From positions 620,001 through 684,000 of the forward strand of contig NZ_JAHKQI010000005.1 of assembly GCF_018860975.1 (NCBI RefSeq): a stretch of 64,000 bases of DNA, in the 5' to 3' direction. This DNA comes from Lentibacter algarum. GTDB taxonomy: Bacteria; Pseudomonadota; Alphaproteobacteria; Rhodobacterales; Rhodobacteraceae. The notes under the pieces are model-generated. The model was not told the DNA's origin, searched no databases, and was given only the letters and a program-made list of their open reading frames with translations. Every line of letters starts with the position of its first letter. The first letter of the stretch is position 1. Made by a program: the position numbers and the translations under genes. Below are positions 36,478-44,904 of the stretch, piece after piece.

Positions 36478-36603
36478 TTACCCCTGACGGGCTTTGAAAC
36501 GCGGCTGTGTTTTGTTGATCACGTAAACGCGGCCCTTGCGGCGCACGATACGGCAATCACGGTGCCGGTTCTTCAGCGAGCGAAGTGAGTTCTTAACCTT
36601 CAT
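36478..36603 (-). CDS. rpmJ: 50S ribosomal protein L36
   Basis: 41 aa, short enough to be easily missed. The product starts [20 protein letters not shown] and ends [13 protein letters not shown]. Only the single Cys of RDCRIV is present, so this is the zinc-free form of L36. A ribosome-binding site (AAGGAG) precedes the ATG at 36603. Confidence 0.95.
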   Translation of the reverse strand: MKVKNSLRSLKNRHRDCRIVRRKGRVYVINKTQPRFKARQG

Positions 36604-36684
36604 CAGGCTATCTCCTTAATCGCGGCGCAGGCCTTGCGCCATTGGGTTTGCGGGTGTTTCAGCCGGGGCCGAAACGGTGAATTC

Positions 36685-36759
36685 TGGTGGGCGATACAAG
36701 GTTCGAACTTGTGACCCCTTCGATGTCAACGAAGTGCTCTACCGCTGAGCTAATCGCCC
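36685..36759 (-). tRNA. tRNA-Val (anticodon GAC)
   Basis: The reverse strand reads GGGCGATTAGCTCAGCGG at the 5' end, an anticodon stem-loop CTTCGTTGACATCGAAG with anticodon GAC, a T-arm containing GGTTCGAA-type sequence (read AGTTCGAAC), an acceptor 3' side ATCGCCC, discriminator A and an encoded CCA. The acceptor stem pairs in all seven positions. Confidence 0.96.
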
Positions 36760-36910
36760 GAACTGACTTAGGTGTGACCTCTCCAATAAAAGAGAGGCGC
36801 GGAAACCCACGCCAGTGTTCCGTGTCTATAAGAGGAGTCGGTGATATGATCAAGGGCTTTTGGAAGCTATATTTCTGTGCTTATAATTGAGCAAGAAAAC
36901 TGGAGCCGGA

Positions 36911-37771
36911 ATGCCACGTATTGCCTATGATCTGATCCATCCGGAACGGCGCGACACCTCTGTTGTCTTCGCCTCGCCTCATAGTGGGCGCGATTACCCC
37001 TGGACGTTTCTGCGCAAGACGCTGCTTGACCAGCATAGTATACGCTCATCGGAAGATGCCTTTGTAGATCAACTGTTTAGCGCCGCGCCCAAGCTTGGCG
37101 CGCCCTTGCTGTTGGCCGGTGCTCCGCGCGCTTTTGTTGATCTCAACCGCGCCGCAGATGAGCTTGATCCTGCGCTGTTTGAAGGTGTCAGCAGCCGTGG
37201 CCATAACCCGCGTGTGGCCTCGGGGCTTGGCGTGGTGCCGCGGGTGGTGTCAAACGGGCGGGCGATATACCGTGGCAAGCTGCCGCTGAGCGAGGGGCAA
37301 CGCCGGATTGAAACCTATTGGCGGCCCTATCATGCGATGCTGCGAAAGCTGCTTGATCAGTCGAGCGCGGCTTTTGGCGAGGCCATTTTGATTGACTGCC
37401 ACTCGATGCCGCATGAGGCGATGGATATAGCCATGCGCTCTGGTATGCGCAGGCCCGAGATTGTGGTTGGCGACAGGCACGGTGCGGCGGCGTCAAACGA
37501 GGTTGTTGACCGCATTGAGGCGGCCTTTGCTGCCGAAGGGCTGCACGTAGTGCGCAATGTGCCGTTTGCGGGGGCCTATACCTGTCAGGCTTACGGACGG
37601 CCAAGTAAGGGCCAACACGCGATTCAGATCGAGATCGACCGCGCGCTCTATATGAACGAGCATATGATCAGGCCAAACGGGAACTTTGAAGCCTTTCAGC
37701 GGGTTTTGAAGCGGGTGACGGCGGAGATTTGCGAGATCGGGCGTAAGAGCGAGCAGTTGGCGGCGGAGTAA
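36911..37771 (+). CDS. N-formylglutamate amidohydrolase family protein
   Basis: 286 aa from the ATG at 36911 (GGAGCCGGA precedes it); a TTG eight codons upstream is less likely. The zinc-hydrolase motifs are ASPHSGRDYP near the N-terminus, IDCHSMP in the middle and PFAGAYTCQAYGRPSKGQHA, then QIEIDRALYM. The family removes formate from N-formylglutamate, the last step of one histidine-degradation route, but no hut gene is nearby, so the true substrate is open. Confidence 0.87.
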   Translation: MPRIAYDLIHPERRDTSVVFASPHSGRDYPWTFLRKTLLDQHSIRSSEDAFVDQLFSAAPKLGAPLLLAGAPRAFVDLNRAADELDPALFEGVSSRGHNPRVASGLGVVPRVVSNGRAIYRGKLPLSEGQRRIETYWRPYHAMLRKLLDQSSAAFGEAILIDCHSMPHEAMDIAMRSGMRRPEIVVGDRHGAAASNEVVDRIEAAFAAEGLHVVRNVPFAGAYTCQAYGRPSKGQHAIQIEIDRALYMNEHMIRPNGNFEAFQRVLKRVTAEICEIGRKSEQLAAE

Positions 37772-37832
37772 ACCTGCCCGAACACCATATACATAAGGGG
37801 TTTAAGCCCAGCTTAAGGCTGCGTTTTGCGGC

Positions 37833-37946
37833 GTTAACTTTCGCAGTTGCGAACGGCTTGCAGGTGACTCGCGTGCATATAGCAGTGCATACCACAGTGC
37901 ATAATGCGTGCTGACAATTCTGCCGAAAAGATTAACGGGGGTTAAC
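37833..37946. repeat. Iteron element, copy 2
   Basis: Same plan as the element at 24041-24160: GTTAAC (37833-37838), a 6-bp hairpin TTCGCA/TGCGAA (37840-37853), units GTGCATATAGCA (37873-37884), GTGCATACCACA (37885-37896), GTGCATAATGC (37897-37907) and GTGCTGACA (37908-37916), then TTAAC/GTTAA inverted repeats ending at GTTAAC (37941-37946). From the first GTTAAC to the first unit is 40 bases here and 41 in copy 1. It sits between the converging N-formylglutamate amidohydrolase gene and cobF. The rest of the 244-base gap shows only a TTAA-N7-TTAA (37802-37816). Confidence 0.7.
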
Positions 37947-38015
37947 TTAACGCAGCGCGCGGATCGCGGTTGCTCACAGCGGTATGCCGTAATGACCGGC
38001 CCGCCGGGCAAAGCT

Positions 38016-38768
38016 CTACCCCGGAGTTTCGCCACCTTTACGCAGCAAGTATGTGTCCATGATCCAACCGTGGGCCTCACGGGCGGCGGCGCGGGTTTGG
38101 GCTATTCTTTGCGCCACTTCAGGGAGGGGGCCTGCGTCGATGATCTGCTCTTGCATGCCGAGGTAGGCGCCCCACCAGATGTGCAGGTTGGGCTCGGTGA
38201 GATGTTGGAAGCTGGCCTCACCGTCGAGCATGACGATTACGGTCTCACTGCCTGCTGGCCAGCCTTCGTCGCGTAGGCGGCGGCCTGTGGTTATGAGGAC
38301 GTTGCCGTTGACTGTGTTGAACGGGATAGCATGCGCGGCGGTGAGGGCCTGCAGTGAGGTGACACCGGGAATGACGCGCAGTTTTGGCCTCGGGGAGAGG
38401 TAACCTGCGATGCGCATGGTGCTGTCGTAGAGCGAGGGGTCGCCCCAGATGAGGAGGGCCACGGGGCCTGCTATATTTTGGCCTTCAAGAGCCGCTTGCC
38501 AACGCAGGGCTATCTCGCGATGCCAAGCGGCGACCCGCTCGATGTAGGGCAGGGAAGGGTCGCGCGTGGGGTATTCAAAGAAAATGATCTCGGCGTTGGT
38601 TTGCGCCTGCGAGATAAGCTTGAGGCGTATATCGGCCAAGTCATCTTTGCCCGTGCCTTTGCGCGGGACGAGAATGACGGACGCGTCACGCAGGGCTTGC
38701 AGGCCTTCATGTGTGAGATGCGTCAGGCTGCCTGTGCCGATGCCGATAAGCCAGAGATCATTGATCAT
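38016..38768 (-). CDS. cobF: Precorrin-6A synthase (deacetylating), CobF
   Basis: 250 aa SAM-dependent methyltransferase acting at C-1 of the corrin ring with release of acetate (aerobic pathway). The start NDLWLIGIGTGSLTHLTHEG and the CobF-specific RVIPGVTSLQALTAAHAIPF, then LLIWGDPSLYDSTMRI, match the family. It lies beyond the cbiM terminator, whose T run ends only 13 bases from this ATG, and no strong ribosome-binding site is visible, so expression may depend on readthrough. Confidence 0.93.
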   Translation of the reverse strand: MINDLWLIGIGTGSLTHLTHEGLQALRDASVILVPRKGTGKDDLADIRLKLISQAQTNAEIIFFEYPTRDPSLPYIERVAAWHREIALRWQAALEGQNIAGPVALLIWGDPSLYDSTMRIAGYLSPRPKLRVIPGVTSLQALTAAHAIPFNTVNGNVLITTGRRLRDEGWPAGSETVIVMLDGEASFQHLTEPNLHIWWGAYLGMQEQIIDAGPLPEVAQRIAQTRAAAREAHGWIMDTYLLRKGGETPG

Positions 38769-38781
38769 GAAATGCTCGCAT

Positions 38782-38817
38782 AAAAAAGGCCCGAACCCTC
38801 AAGTGAAGGCTCGGGCC
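38782..38817 (-). terminator. Terminator between cbiM and cobF
   Basis: Reverse strand: a 7-bp GC-rich stem (GGCCCGA with TCGGGCC, plus-strand 38811-38817 and 38788-38794), a loop with further partial pairing, then six T residues. It starts 17 bases after the cbiM stop and ends just before the cobF start. Confidence 0.85.
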
Positions 38818-38833
38818 AATACGTTTGTTAGCC

Positions 38834-39511
38834 TTAAGCCGCGTTGTAGAGGCGCGGTGTCACAAGGCTTGCCGGTGTCTTGCCGCGCAGTGATTTGGCT
38901 GCCGCGAGCACGATCAGGTCTGCTACTGGCTCGATGATGACCACGAGCATGTAAGCCGCGCCAAATGTTGAGACCAGCGAGAATGTTTCTGCCGAAACGC
39001 CTTGGCCGTAGAAGGCCCAAAAGGCAACCCAGGCAACAACGCCCGCTTGGAACGTGGCTGAAAGCTTGAGCACGTCTGCGTAGTCCAGATCAACAAAGGC
39101 TTTGCCCTCGGGGATGATGCGGCTCGCGAGAGCTTGCATCACAAAGAGCGGCACGAGAAGTGTCGTCACGTTGACGAAATACATCGGCATATCGGACGGG
39201 GCGAAGAACATGCCTTGCAACAGCAGGCCAAGGGCGAGGCCCATTGCCGCGGGGGCGGCACCGAGCACGAGTAGCAATGTGGTGCCAAGGATGAAGTGAA
39301 CTTCCGAGATGCCAACTGCAAAATGCGGCAGAACCTCAAAGAAGATGAATGTTCCGATGGCGGCGATGAGCGTGCGCACGGCCAGCGAAACAATGTTGCG
39401 CTTGGCAAGGTCTGTGACGGCCAGCTTAACGGTGTAAGCGCCGGCGCCTGCGGCTGTTGCGTAGGCAAAGCCCATTTTTGCTGCGTCAACGACGCCTGGT
39501 TCGATATGCAT
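38834..39511 (-). CDS. cbiM: Cobalt ECF-type transport protein CbiM
   Basis: 225 aa membrane protein of about six helices. The N-terminus MHIEPGVVDAAKM supplies the His2 needed for cobalt binding in CbiM, and the start (ATG 39511) is fixed by this and by a ribosome-binding site (AGAGGGA). It is the substrate-binding part of energy-coupling-factor cobalt importers. No CbiN, CbiQ or CbiO gene is adjacent, so it is either a solitary CbiM or paired with genes elsewhere. It is directly downstream of a cobalamin riboswitch, so uptake should fall when B12 is plentiful. Confidence 0.88.
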   Translation of the reverse strand: MHIEPGVVDAAKMGFAYATAAGAGAYTVKLAVTDLAKRNIVSLAVRTLIAAIGTFIFFEVLPHFAVGISEVHFILGTTLLLVLGAAPAAMGLALGLLLQGMFFAPSDMPMYFVNVTTLLVPLFVMQALASRIIPEGKAFVDLDYADVLKLSATFQAGVVAWVAFWAFYGQGVSAETFSLVSTFGAAYMLVVIIEPVADLIVLAAAKSLRGKTPASLVTPRLYNAA

Positions 39512-39575
39512 GATCTGTCCCTCTTTCGTGTTCACTGCCCCGCCGACAGTGTTGGGTCCGCTTGACGCGGTGATT

Positions 39576-39728
39576 GCACGGCAGGTCTCCTGACTTACGG
39601 GTCGCAGCGCTTCCGGCCTTCCCAACCAAATGGTCAGTGGTCAATCCGTCGCGCTCGCCGCTTACAGTTGCGGGGGCAGTTCGGGGTTTGCACCCGATTC
39701 CCTTAAAACCACACATGTGGTGCCGTGC
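39576..39728 (-). promoter_or_regulatory. Cobalamin riboswitch upstream of cbiM
   Basis: On the reverse strand the closing stem GCACGGCA/TGCCGTGC (39721-39728 with 39576-39583) encloses AAGGGAATCGGGTGCAA, CCCCGCAACTGTAAGCGG and the B12 box AAGTCAGGAGACCTGCC (39581-39597). The core order is that of the AdoCbl riboswitch class. A weak promoter candidate is TTGTCC (39764-39769) with TATGGG (39741-39746) at 17-base spacing. The gene start follows 65 bases later. Confidence 0.93.
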
Positions 39729-39778
39729 TTTTAGGAGTAGCCCATAGAGCGGATTCCACACAAGGACAAAAGCGACTT

Positions 39779-40498
39779 TTAAGCCTCTGCGAGCGGCCCA
39801 TAGAGAATGAGTGCAGGCGTGTCGCCGATGCTTTGGCTCAACTGTTCTGCCAGCGCTTGCATGGTGGTGCGGGTGATCTGTTGGTTTTCGCGGCCGATAT
39901 CCTCGGCGAGGATCGCCGGAGTGTCGGGCGAGAGGCCGTGTTTCGTGAGCGCGGCGAGCAGCTTGGGAAAAGTGCGTTTGCCCATGAAAATAACGGTTGT
40001 GGCTTGCGGATCAGCCAGCGCTGTTAGGTTCACGTCTTGGGGCAGCTCGCCTGTCACGTCGTGGCCTGTGACGAACTGCACACGGCGCGCGGTTTGACGG
40101 CGCGTGAGCGGGATGCCGGCGGCGGCGGCGGCAGCGAAGGCCGAGGGGATACCGGGAATGATTTCATAGTCGATACCCGCGTCTTTGAGCGCGACGAGCT
40201 CTTCCTCAAGGCGGCCAAAAAGACCGCCGTCGCCGGATTTGAGCCGCACAACGCGTTGACCGGTTTTGGCGTAATCTACCAGCAGGTTGCTGACGTGTTG
40301 CTGCTTGGGCGAGGGACGTCCAGCGCGTTTGCCAACGCCCACCAGATCGGCTTCTTCGCTCGCGTATTGCAGGATCGGCCCTGACGAAAGGTCGTCAAAC
40401 AGCACCGCATCGGCACGCTTGAGGCGGTCAACGGCTTTGAGTGTGAGCAACTCAGGGTCGCCCGGGCCGGAGCCGACGAAGCTGACGAAACCGCTCAT
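39779..40498 (-). CDS. cobA: Uroporphyrinogen-III C-methyltransferase (SUMT)
   Basis: 239 aa. It methylates uroporphyrinogen III twice with SAM to precorrin-2, the branch point toward B12. The signature VGSGPGDPELLTLKAVDRLK near the N-terminus, VVRLKSGDGGLFGRLEEEL and the Pro-rich loop IPGIPSAFAAAAAAGIPLT identify the enzyme. Its start overlaps the cobB stop by four bases, and it is the last gene of the long reverse-strand cob run. Confidence 0.94.
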   Translation of the reverse strand: MSGFVSFVGSGPGDPELLTLKAVDRLKRADAVLFDDLSSGPILQYASEEADLVGVGKRAGRPSPKQQHVSNLLVDYAKTGQRVVRLKSGDGGLFGRLEEELVALKDAGIDYEIIPGIPSAFAAAAAAGIPLTRRQTARRVQFVTGHDVTGELPQDVNLTALADPQATTVIFMGKRTFPKLLAALTKHGLSPDTPAILAEDIGRENQQITRTTMQALAEQLSQSIGDTPALILYGPLAEA

Positions 40499-41805
40499 TC
40501 TGACGTTTCCTGCGTGATCAGGTGAAAGAACGTGCCGCTGACGTGGCCGCGCTTTGAGCCGGTCTCGGGCACTGGGTTTGCGTCGGCGTCAAACACTTGT
40601 GCGAGGGGGGCGTCGGGCTGCTCCAAGATGGTTGAGTAATGAAACTCGTGGCCGCGCAGGGCTTGGTTTGCATCAAGGCCAGCCATTGCTTCGTTGAGGA
40701 CGGCGCGGCGGTAACCTAGGTGGAATTTGCGCTTCTCGTAGCTGGTCACGAGTCCCAATAGGCCAGCCATCTGGTGGCGGTTTCCGTCTTTGTCGATCAG
40801 CGCTTCGCCAAGCGCCATGTAGCCACCGCACTCGCCGTGCACGGGGCGGGTTTTAGCATGTTTGTGCAGGCCAGCCTTGAAGGTGCTTGCAGCGGCGAGG
40901 GTGCCTGCATGCAGCTCCGGATAGCCGCCGGGGAGCCAGATGACATCGGCGCTCGCATCAGGTGCTTCGTCAGCCAGCGGCGAGAAGGGAATGATCTCGG
41001 CGCCCGCCTCGCGCCAACCAGCGAGCAGGTGCGGATAGGTGAACGAGAACGCCGCGTCGCGCGCGAGGGCGATGCGCTGGGCTGGCGGTTTGGGCAGTTG
41101 GGCTGCGGCGGTTGGGAGCGCATGGCCAAGCGCCGCGTCTTTGATGGCTTCCAAGTCAACATGTTCGCGCAGGAAGTCGGCGTAGCCTGTGATCGCGGCT
41201 TCAAGATCGGGGTGCTCGACGGCTTGGATAAGGCCGAGGTGCCGCTCTGGCAGGGTCAGATCACCGCGCCTCGGGAGCACGCCGAGAACAGGGATGCCGA
41301 CATGATCCATACCAACACGCGCGAGGCGTTCATGACGGGGCGAGGCGCAGCGGTTGAGGATCACACCAGCAAAGGGCAGTTCGGGGTTGTAGGCCTGAAA
41401 ACCGAGCGCCGTGGCTGCGGCGGATTGCGCTTGCCCGCCAACATCGACGACCAGAACCACAGGCCAACCCATGCGTTGGGCGGTTTCGGCGCTGCTGCCA
41501 AAGCCGGTTTGGCCACGGGTTGCGACGCCGTCATAAAGCCCCATTGAGCCCTCGGCGATGCAGATGTCTGCACCCTGCGCTTGATGCGAGATTGCGGTGA
41601 GCAATTGCTCGTCCATCGCCCAGGTATCAAGGTTGAAGGAGGCGCGTTTGGCAGCAGCGAAGTGGAAGGCGGGGTCGATGTAATCTGGCCCCGACTTGAA
41701 GGGCTGCACGTTGAGGCCCTCGTCGGCCAGCGCGCGCAATAGCCCGAGCATGACGGTGGTTTTGCCTGTCCCTGATGAAGGCGCCGAGATCATCAATCCG
41801 CGCAT
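40495..41805 (-). CDS. cobB: Cobyrinate / hydrogenobyrinate a,c-diamide synthase CobB
   Basis: 436 aa glutamine amidotransferase that amidates side chains a and c. The ATP-binding start MRGLMISAPSSGTGKTTVML and the triad-type GATase domain with nucleophile Cys in VHGECGGYMALGEAL are clear. I choose the ATG at 41805 because AAGGAG is nine bases before it; the ATG at 41814 directly abuts that site. It begins one base after the cobM stop. Confidence 0.94.
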   Translation of the reverse strand: MRGLMISAPSSGTGKTTVMLGLLRALADEGLNVQPFKSGPDYIDPAFHFAAAKRASFNLDTWAMDEQLLTAISHQAQGADICIAEGSMGLYDGVATRGQTGFGSSAETAQRMGWPVVLVVDVGGQAQSAAATALGFQAYNPELPFAGVILNRCASPRHERLARVGMDHVGIPVLGVLPRRGDLTLPERHLGLIQAVEHPDLEAAITGYADFLREHVDLEAIKDAALGHALPTAAAQLPKPPAQRIALARDAAFSFTYPHLLAGWREAGAEIIPFSPLADEAPDASADVIWLPGGYPELHAGTLAAASTFKAGLHKHAKTRPVHGECGGYMALGEALIDKDGNRHQMAGLLGLVTSYEKRKFHLGYRRAVLNEAMAGLDANQALRGHEFHYSTILEQPDAPLAQVFDADANPVPETGSKRGHVSGTFFHLITQETSE

Positions 41806-41806
41806 T

Positions 41807-42601
41807 TCAGTCATCTCCTTCTTGCCAGCTGGCCCAAGGGCTTTCGGCTGTTTGAGGGCGGTAGCGCCTGTCGTAATCTGTTGAATAGAGGCAGCTCTCG
41901 GTGAAGCCTTCTCCGGCCAGCGCGGGGCCGACAAGGATCAGGGCGGTGCGGGCGATGTCCTCAGAGATCTGGCTTTCGATGTCAGCCAAAGTTCCACGAA
42001 TGATGCGCTCGTCAGGCCAGCTGGCGCGGTAGACGACGGCAACGGGGCACTCAGCGCCGTAGCTTGGCGTGAGATCGCTCACAACTGTGGCGAGGTTGGT
42101 GATCGACAGGTGGATCGCCAGTGTCGCACCCGTCGCGGCGAAGTTCTTCAGGGTTTCGCCTTCGGGCATCGTTGAAGCACGGCCCGGTGTGCGGGTGAGC
42201 ACGACCGATTGAGCAAGGCCCGGGAGTGTAAGCTCGGCGCCCAAAGAGGCAGCGGCGGCGGCGAAGGAGGGCACACCGGGGGTGACGCTGAACGGGATAC
42301 CTTCGGCCTTGAGGCGGCGGAGCTGCTCGCCCATCGCCGACCAGACCGAGAGGTCGCCAGAGTGCAGGCGGGCGATGTCTTGGCCTGCGGCGTGGGCTTG
42401 CTTGATCTCGGTGATGATCGCGTCCAGATCCATCGACGCGGTGTTGATCACTTTGGCGTCGGCTGGGCAATGCGACAGGATCGCCTCGGGCACCAGCGAT
42501 CCAGCGTAAAGGCAGACCGGGCAGGCGGCGATGATGTCGCGGCCGCGTAGCGTGAGCAAGTCAGGCGCGCCGGGGCCAGCGCCGATGAAGTGAACGGTCA
42601 T
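41807..42601 (-). CDS. cobM: Precorrin-4 C11-methyltransferase
   Basis: 264 aa SAM-dependent methyltransferase of the tetrapyrrole methylase fold. [20 protein letters not shown] at the start, [20 protein letters not shown] and the [20 protein letters not shown] loop are those of CobM/CbiF. It overlaps cobE by four bases at its start and is followed one base later by cobB. Confidence 0.94.
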   Translation of the reverse strand: MTVHFIGAGPGAPDLLTLRGRDIIAACPVCLYAGSLVPEAILSHCPADAKVINTASMDLDAIITEIKQAHAAGQDIARLHSGDLSVWSAMGEQLRRLKAEGIPFSVTPGVPSFAAAAASLGAELTLPGLAQSVVLTRTPGRASTMPEGETLKNFAATGATLAIHLSITNLATVVSDLTPSYGAECPVAVVYRASWPDERIIRGTLADIESQISEDIARTALILVGPALAGEGFTESCLYSTDYDRRYRPQTAESPWASWQEGDD

Positions 42602-42963
42602 GTTGCATCCTTTATTGTCGCGATGGCGCAGGTTGCCAGCCTATCATCAGAAATCACGCGGGCTGACAAGAGCCTTGCTTGCGGGCCAGCGGCGGCTAAG
42701 GCGGAGGCCTCAGAAACGCTGCCGGTTTGATGCGCGGCTTGCGAGGCTTGCGATTGGCTTGTTGTGGTTTGCATTTCAAGTGCTTCGGGGGCGACAGCGA
42801 CGATGGGCAGATCAAGCTCGGCGGCGAGGGCCTGGAAGGCGGGCGCTTCGGCTTTGTCGGCGGCTGTGGCAATGCTTTGCGCGGTGTGTCCGGCCTTTGC
42901 ATAGGCATCACGCAGGCTATCAAGCGTGGCTGACTGGCGAAATCCAAAGCCTGCAACAATCAT
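42598..42963 (-). CDS. cobE: Cobalamin biosynthesis protein CobE
   Basis: 121 aa from the ATG at 42963, which overlaps the cobL stop. The start [20 protein letters not shown] and the middle [12 protein letters not shown] correspond to the CobE family (C-terminal domain of CbiG). The exact chemical role in the aerobic pathway is not settled. The Gln/Ser/Ala-rich middle is lower complexity, as in relatives. Confidence 0.88.
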   Translation of the reverse strand: MIVAGFGFRQSATLDSLRDAYAKAGHTAQSIATAADKAEAPAFQALAAELDLPIVAVAPEALEMQTTTSQSQASQAAHQTGSVSEASALAAAGPQARLLSARVISDDRLATCAIATIKDAT

Positions 42964-44171
42964 AGCGTATGGCTCCACTGCACGATCGGGAAGCTGGCTT
43001 TCCAGCCGCGTTTGCTGCCCAAGGGCTGCACTTGTGATAGCTCGGCTTTGAGGAGGTCGCCGCCGTGCTTGGCCTGTGCGGTGAGCAAGAGTGCTTCGGT
43101 TTCAAGTGTGACAGCATTGGCCACGAGGCGGGTGCCCTTGGGCAGGTTGCTAAGAAGCCATTCGAGCATCGTGGCCGACAACCCGCCGCCGACAAAGACG
43201 ACATCGGGTTTTGCCAGGTCGGCAAGCACATCGGGGGCGCTGCCGTGGATAACCTTGAGACGGTCAACGCCGAGGCGCGCGGCGTTCTCTGCGATGCGTG
43301 CGGCGCGGCTTTCTTGCGGCTCGATTGTGGTTGCGGTGAGGGACGAATGCGAGAGCAGCCACTCAATGCTGATCGAGCCGGATCCGCCGCCGATGTCCCA
43401 TAGGTGCTCACCGAACTGTGGGGCGAGGGCGGAGAGCGTGAGCGCACGCACGGGGCGTTTTGTCATTTGGCCGTCGCTGTCAAACCACGTATCCGGGCGG
43501 CCCGAAGCGCGGGGGAGAGATGCACCATCGCCCGTGATGGTGATGGCGGCGCAGACGGGGTGTTGGAAGGTTTGCACGGCGAGTGTGTTGGCCTGGTGCG
43601 TGCTTACGGTTTCGCGCGGGCCGCCGAGGGCCTCTAGCACGGTGAGCTCGGATGCGCCGAAGCCTTGCTCGGTGAGGTAGGCGGCGAGTGCGTGCACCGC
43701 GTTACCATCACGCAGAAGGACGAGGGCTTTTGCGCCGTTGGCGAGCATGGGGCGCAGACGCGAGAGGGGTGCTGCGTGCAGGCCGTAGCAGGGCGTATGC
43801 TCATGCGGCCAGCCCATGTGGGATGCGGCCAGCGAGAAGGTAGACGGGCCGGGGAAGGCGCACCATTCGTGCGGCTCAAGGTGCTTGGCAAGCGTGGTGC
43901 CAGCGCCGAACCAGAAAGGGTCACCTGACGCCAGCACGACGACTTGTTTGCCGCGCATTTCGAGCAACATTTTGATACCGTCAGCAAAGGGCACGGGCCA
44001 AGCGATTTGCTCGGCTTTTGTCTCGCCGATCAGCGCTAGGTGACGGGGCGGGCCGAAGATGATATCGGCCTTGGTGAGGGCTGCGGTGCTTGCTTTTGAC
44101 AGACTATCGAGGCCGCTTTCGGAGAGACCAATAACAGTGACCCACAGGTTTTTTGACGGAGATTTAGACAT
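42960..44171 (-). CDS. cobL: Precorrin-6Y methyltransferase/decarboxylase CobL
   Basis: 403 aa from the ATG at 44171; the frame is open for another 137 codons upstream, but that stretch lies inside cobK. It is a two-domain fusion: a tetrapyrrole C5 methylase (VTVIGLSESGLDSLSKASTA, then VVVLASGDPFWFG and FPGPSTFSLAASHMGWP) and a Rossmann C15 methylase/decarboxylase (LWDIGGGSGSISIEWL). The start codon shares two bases with the divergent cobK ATG (CATG at 44169-44172). The ribosome-binding site is weak. Because cobK separates it from cobJ, its message must either run antisense through cobK or start inside it. Confidence 0.94.
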   Translation of the reverse strand: MSKSPSKNLWVTVIGLSESGLDSLSKASTAALTKADIIFGPPRHLALIGETKAEQIAWPVPFADGIKMLLEMRGKQVVVLASGDPFWFGAGTTLAKHLEPHEWCAFPGPSTFSLAASHMGWPHEHTPCYGLHAAPLSRLRPMLANGAKALVLLRDGNAVHALAAYLTEQGFGASELTVLEALGGPRETVSTHQANTLAVQTFQHPVCAAITITGDGASLPRASGRPDTWFDSDGQMTKRPVRALTLSALAPQFGEHLWDIGGGSGSISIEWLLSHSSLTATTIEPQESRAARIAENAARLGVDRLKVIHGSAPDVLADLAKPDVVFVGGGLSATMLEWLLSNLPKGTRLVANAVTLETEALLLTAQAKHGGDLLKAELSQVQPLGSKRGWKASFPIVQWSHTL

Positions 44172-44904
44172 GACAACCAACCTGCTGATCTTGGGCGGCA
44201 CGACTGAGGCCAAGGCGCTTTGTAAAGCTGTGCGCGACGCCGGAGTGCGCGGGGTTTTGTCGCTGGCGGGGCGCGTGAAGCGGCCTGCGGAACAGGGCTT
44301 GCCGATGCGGATTGGTGGCTTTGGTGGTGTTGCCGGTTTGGCTGACCACCTGCGCGCTGAGGGCGTTACGCATGTTGTTGACGCCACACACCCGTTTGCA
44401 GCCCAGATGAGCCGAAATGCCGTGCAAGCCTGCGCCGAGGTTGGCGTGTCGTTGCTGGCTTTGACGCGGCAGCCGTGGGTGGCGGAGGCGGGTGATGACT
44501 GGCGGCATGTGCCCGACATTGACGGTGCTGTTGAGGCCCTGCAAGGCGACGCCAAGCGCGTGATGCTGGCCGTCGGGCGCATGCATTTGCAGGCTTTCGC
44601 GGCAAATCCGCAGCACTTTTACTTGCTGCGTTTGGTGGATGCACCGGAGGGTGATCTGCCGTTTGAAGACTGTGAGGTCGTCGTGGCGCGTGGGCCATTT
44701 GACGTTGACAGCGACATTGCCTTGATGCGCGAACATCGCATTGAGCTTGTGGTTGCCAAGAATGCTGGCGGCAGCGGATCGCGTGCGAAGATTGACGCGG
44801 CGCGCGCGCTGGGCCTGCCTCTGATTATGATCAACAGACCTGCTTTGCCCGAACGGGCCGAGGCGCATGATGTGGCCGAGGTGATGCGCTGGCTTGGTCA
44901 TTAG
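44170..44904 (+). CDS. cobK: Precorrin-6A reductase CobK
   Basis: 244 aa. NADPH-dependent reductase of precorrin-6A. LLILGGTTEAKALCKAVRDA, then VVDATHPFAAQMSRNA and VVAKNAGGSGSRAKIDAARA are the family's signatures. The ATG at 44170 has GGAG eight bases upstream, within the cobL complement. It is the only forward gene in a reverse-strand run; it overlaps cobL at the start codon and cobJ at the stop codons (44901-44904). Confidence 0.95.
   Translation: MTTNLLILGGTTEAKALCKAVRDAGVRGVLSLAGRVKRPAEQGLPMRIGGFGGVAGLADHLRAEGVTHVVDATHPFAAQMSRNAVQACAEVGVSLLALTRQPWVAEAGDDWRHVPDIDGAVEALQGDAKRVMLAVGRMHLQAFAANPQHFYLLRLVDAPEGDLPFEDCEVVVARGPFDVDSDIALMREHRIELVVAKNAGGSGSRAKIDAARALGLPLIMINRPALPERAEAHDVAEVMRWLGH

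Noticed and set aside
37932-37945. TTAA-N6-TTAA in iteron copy 2 as a CtrA site
   Set aside because: Spacing is six, not seven, and it lies between convergent genes; it is better explained as part of the element's terminal inverted repeat.
43012-43680. A 222-codon forward frame opposite cobL
   Set aside because: It is antisense to clear CobL methylase motifs and has no domain of its own.
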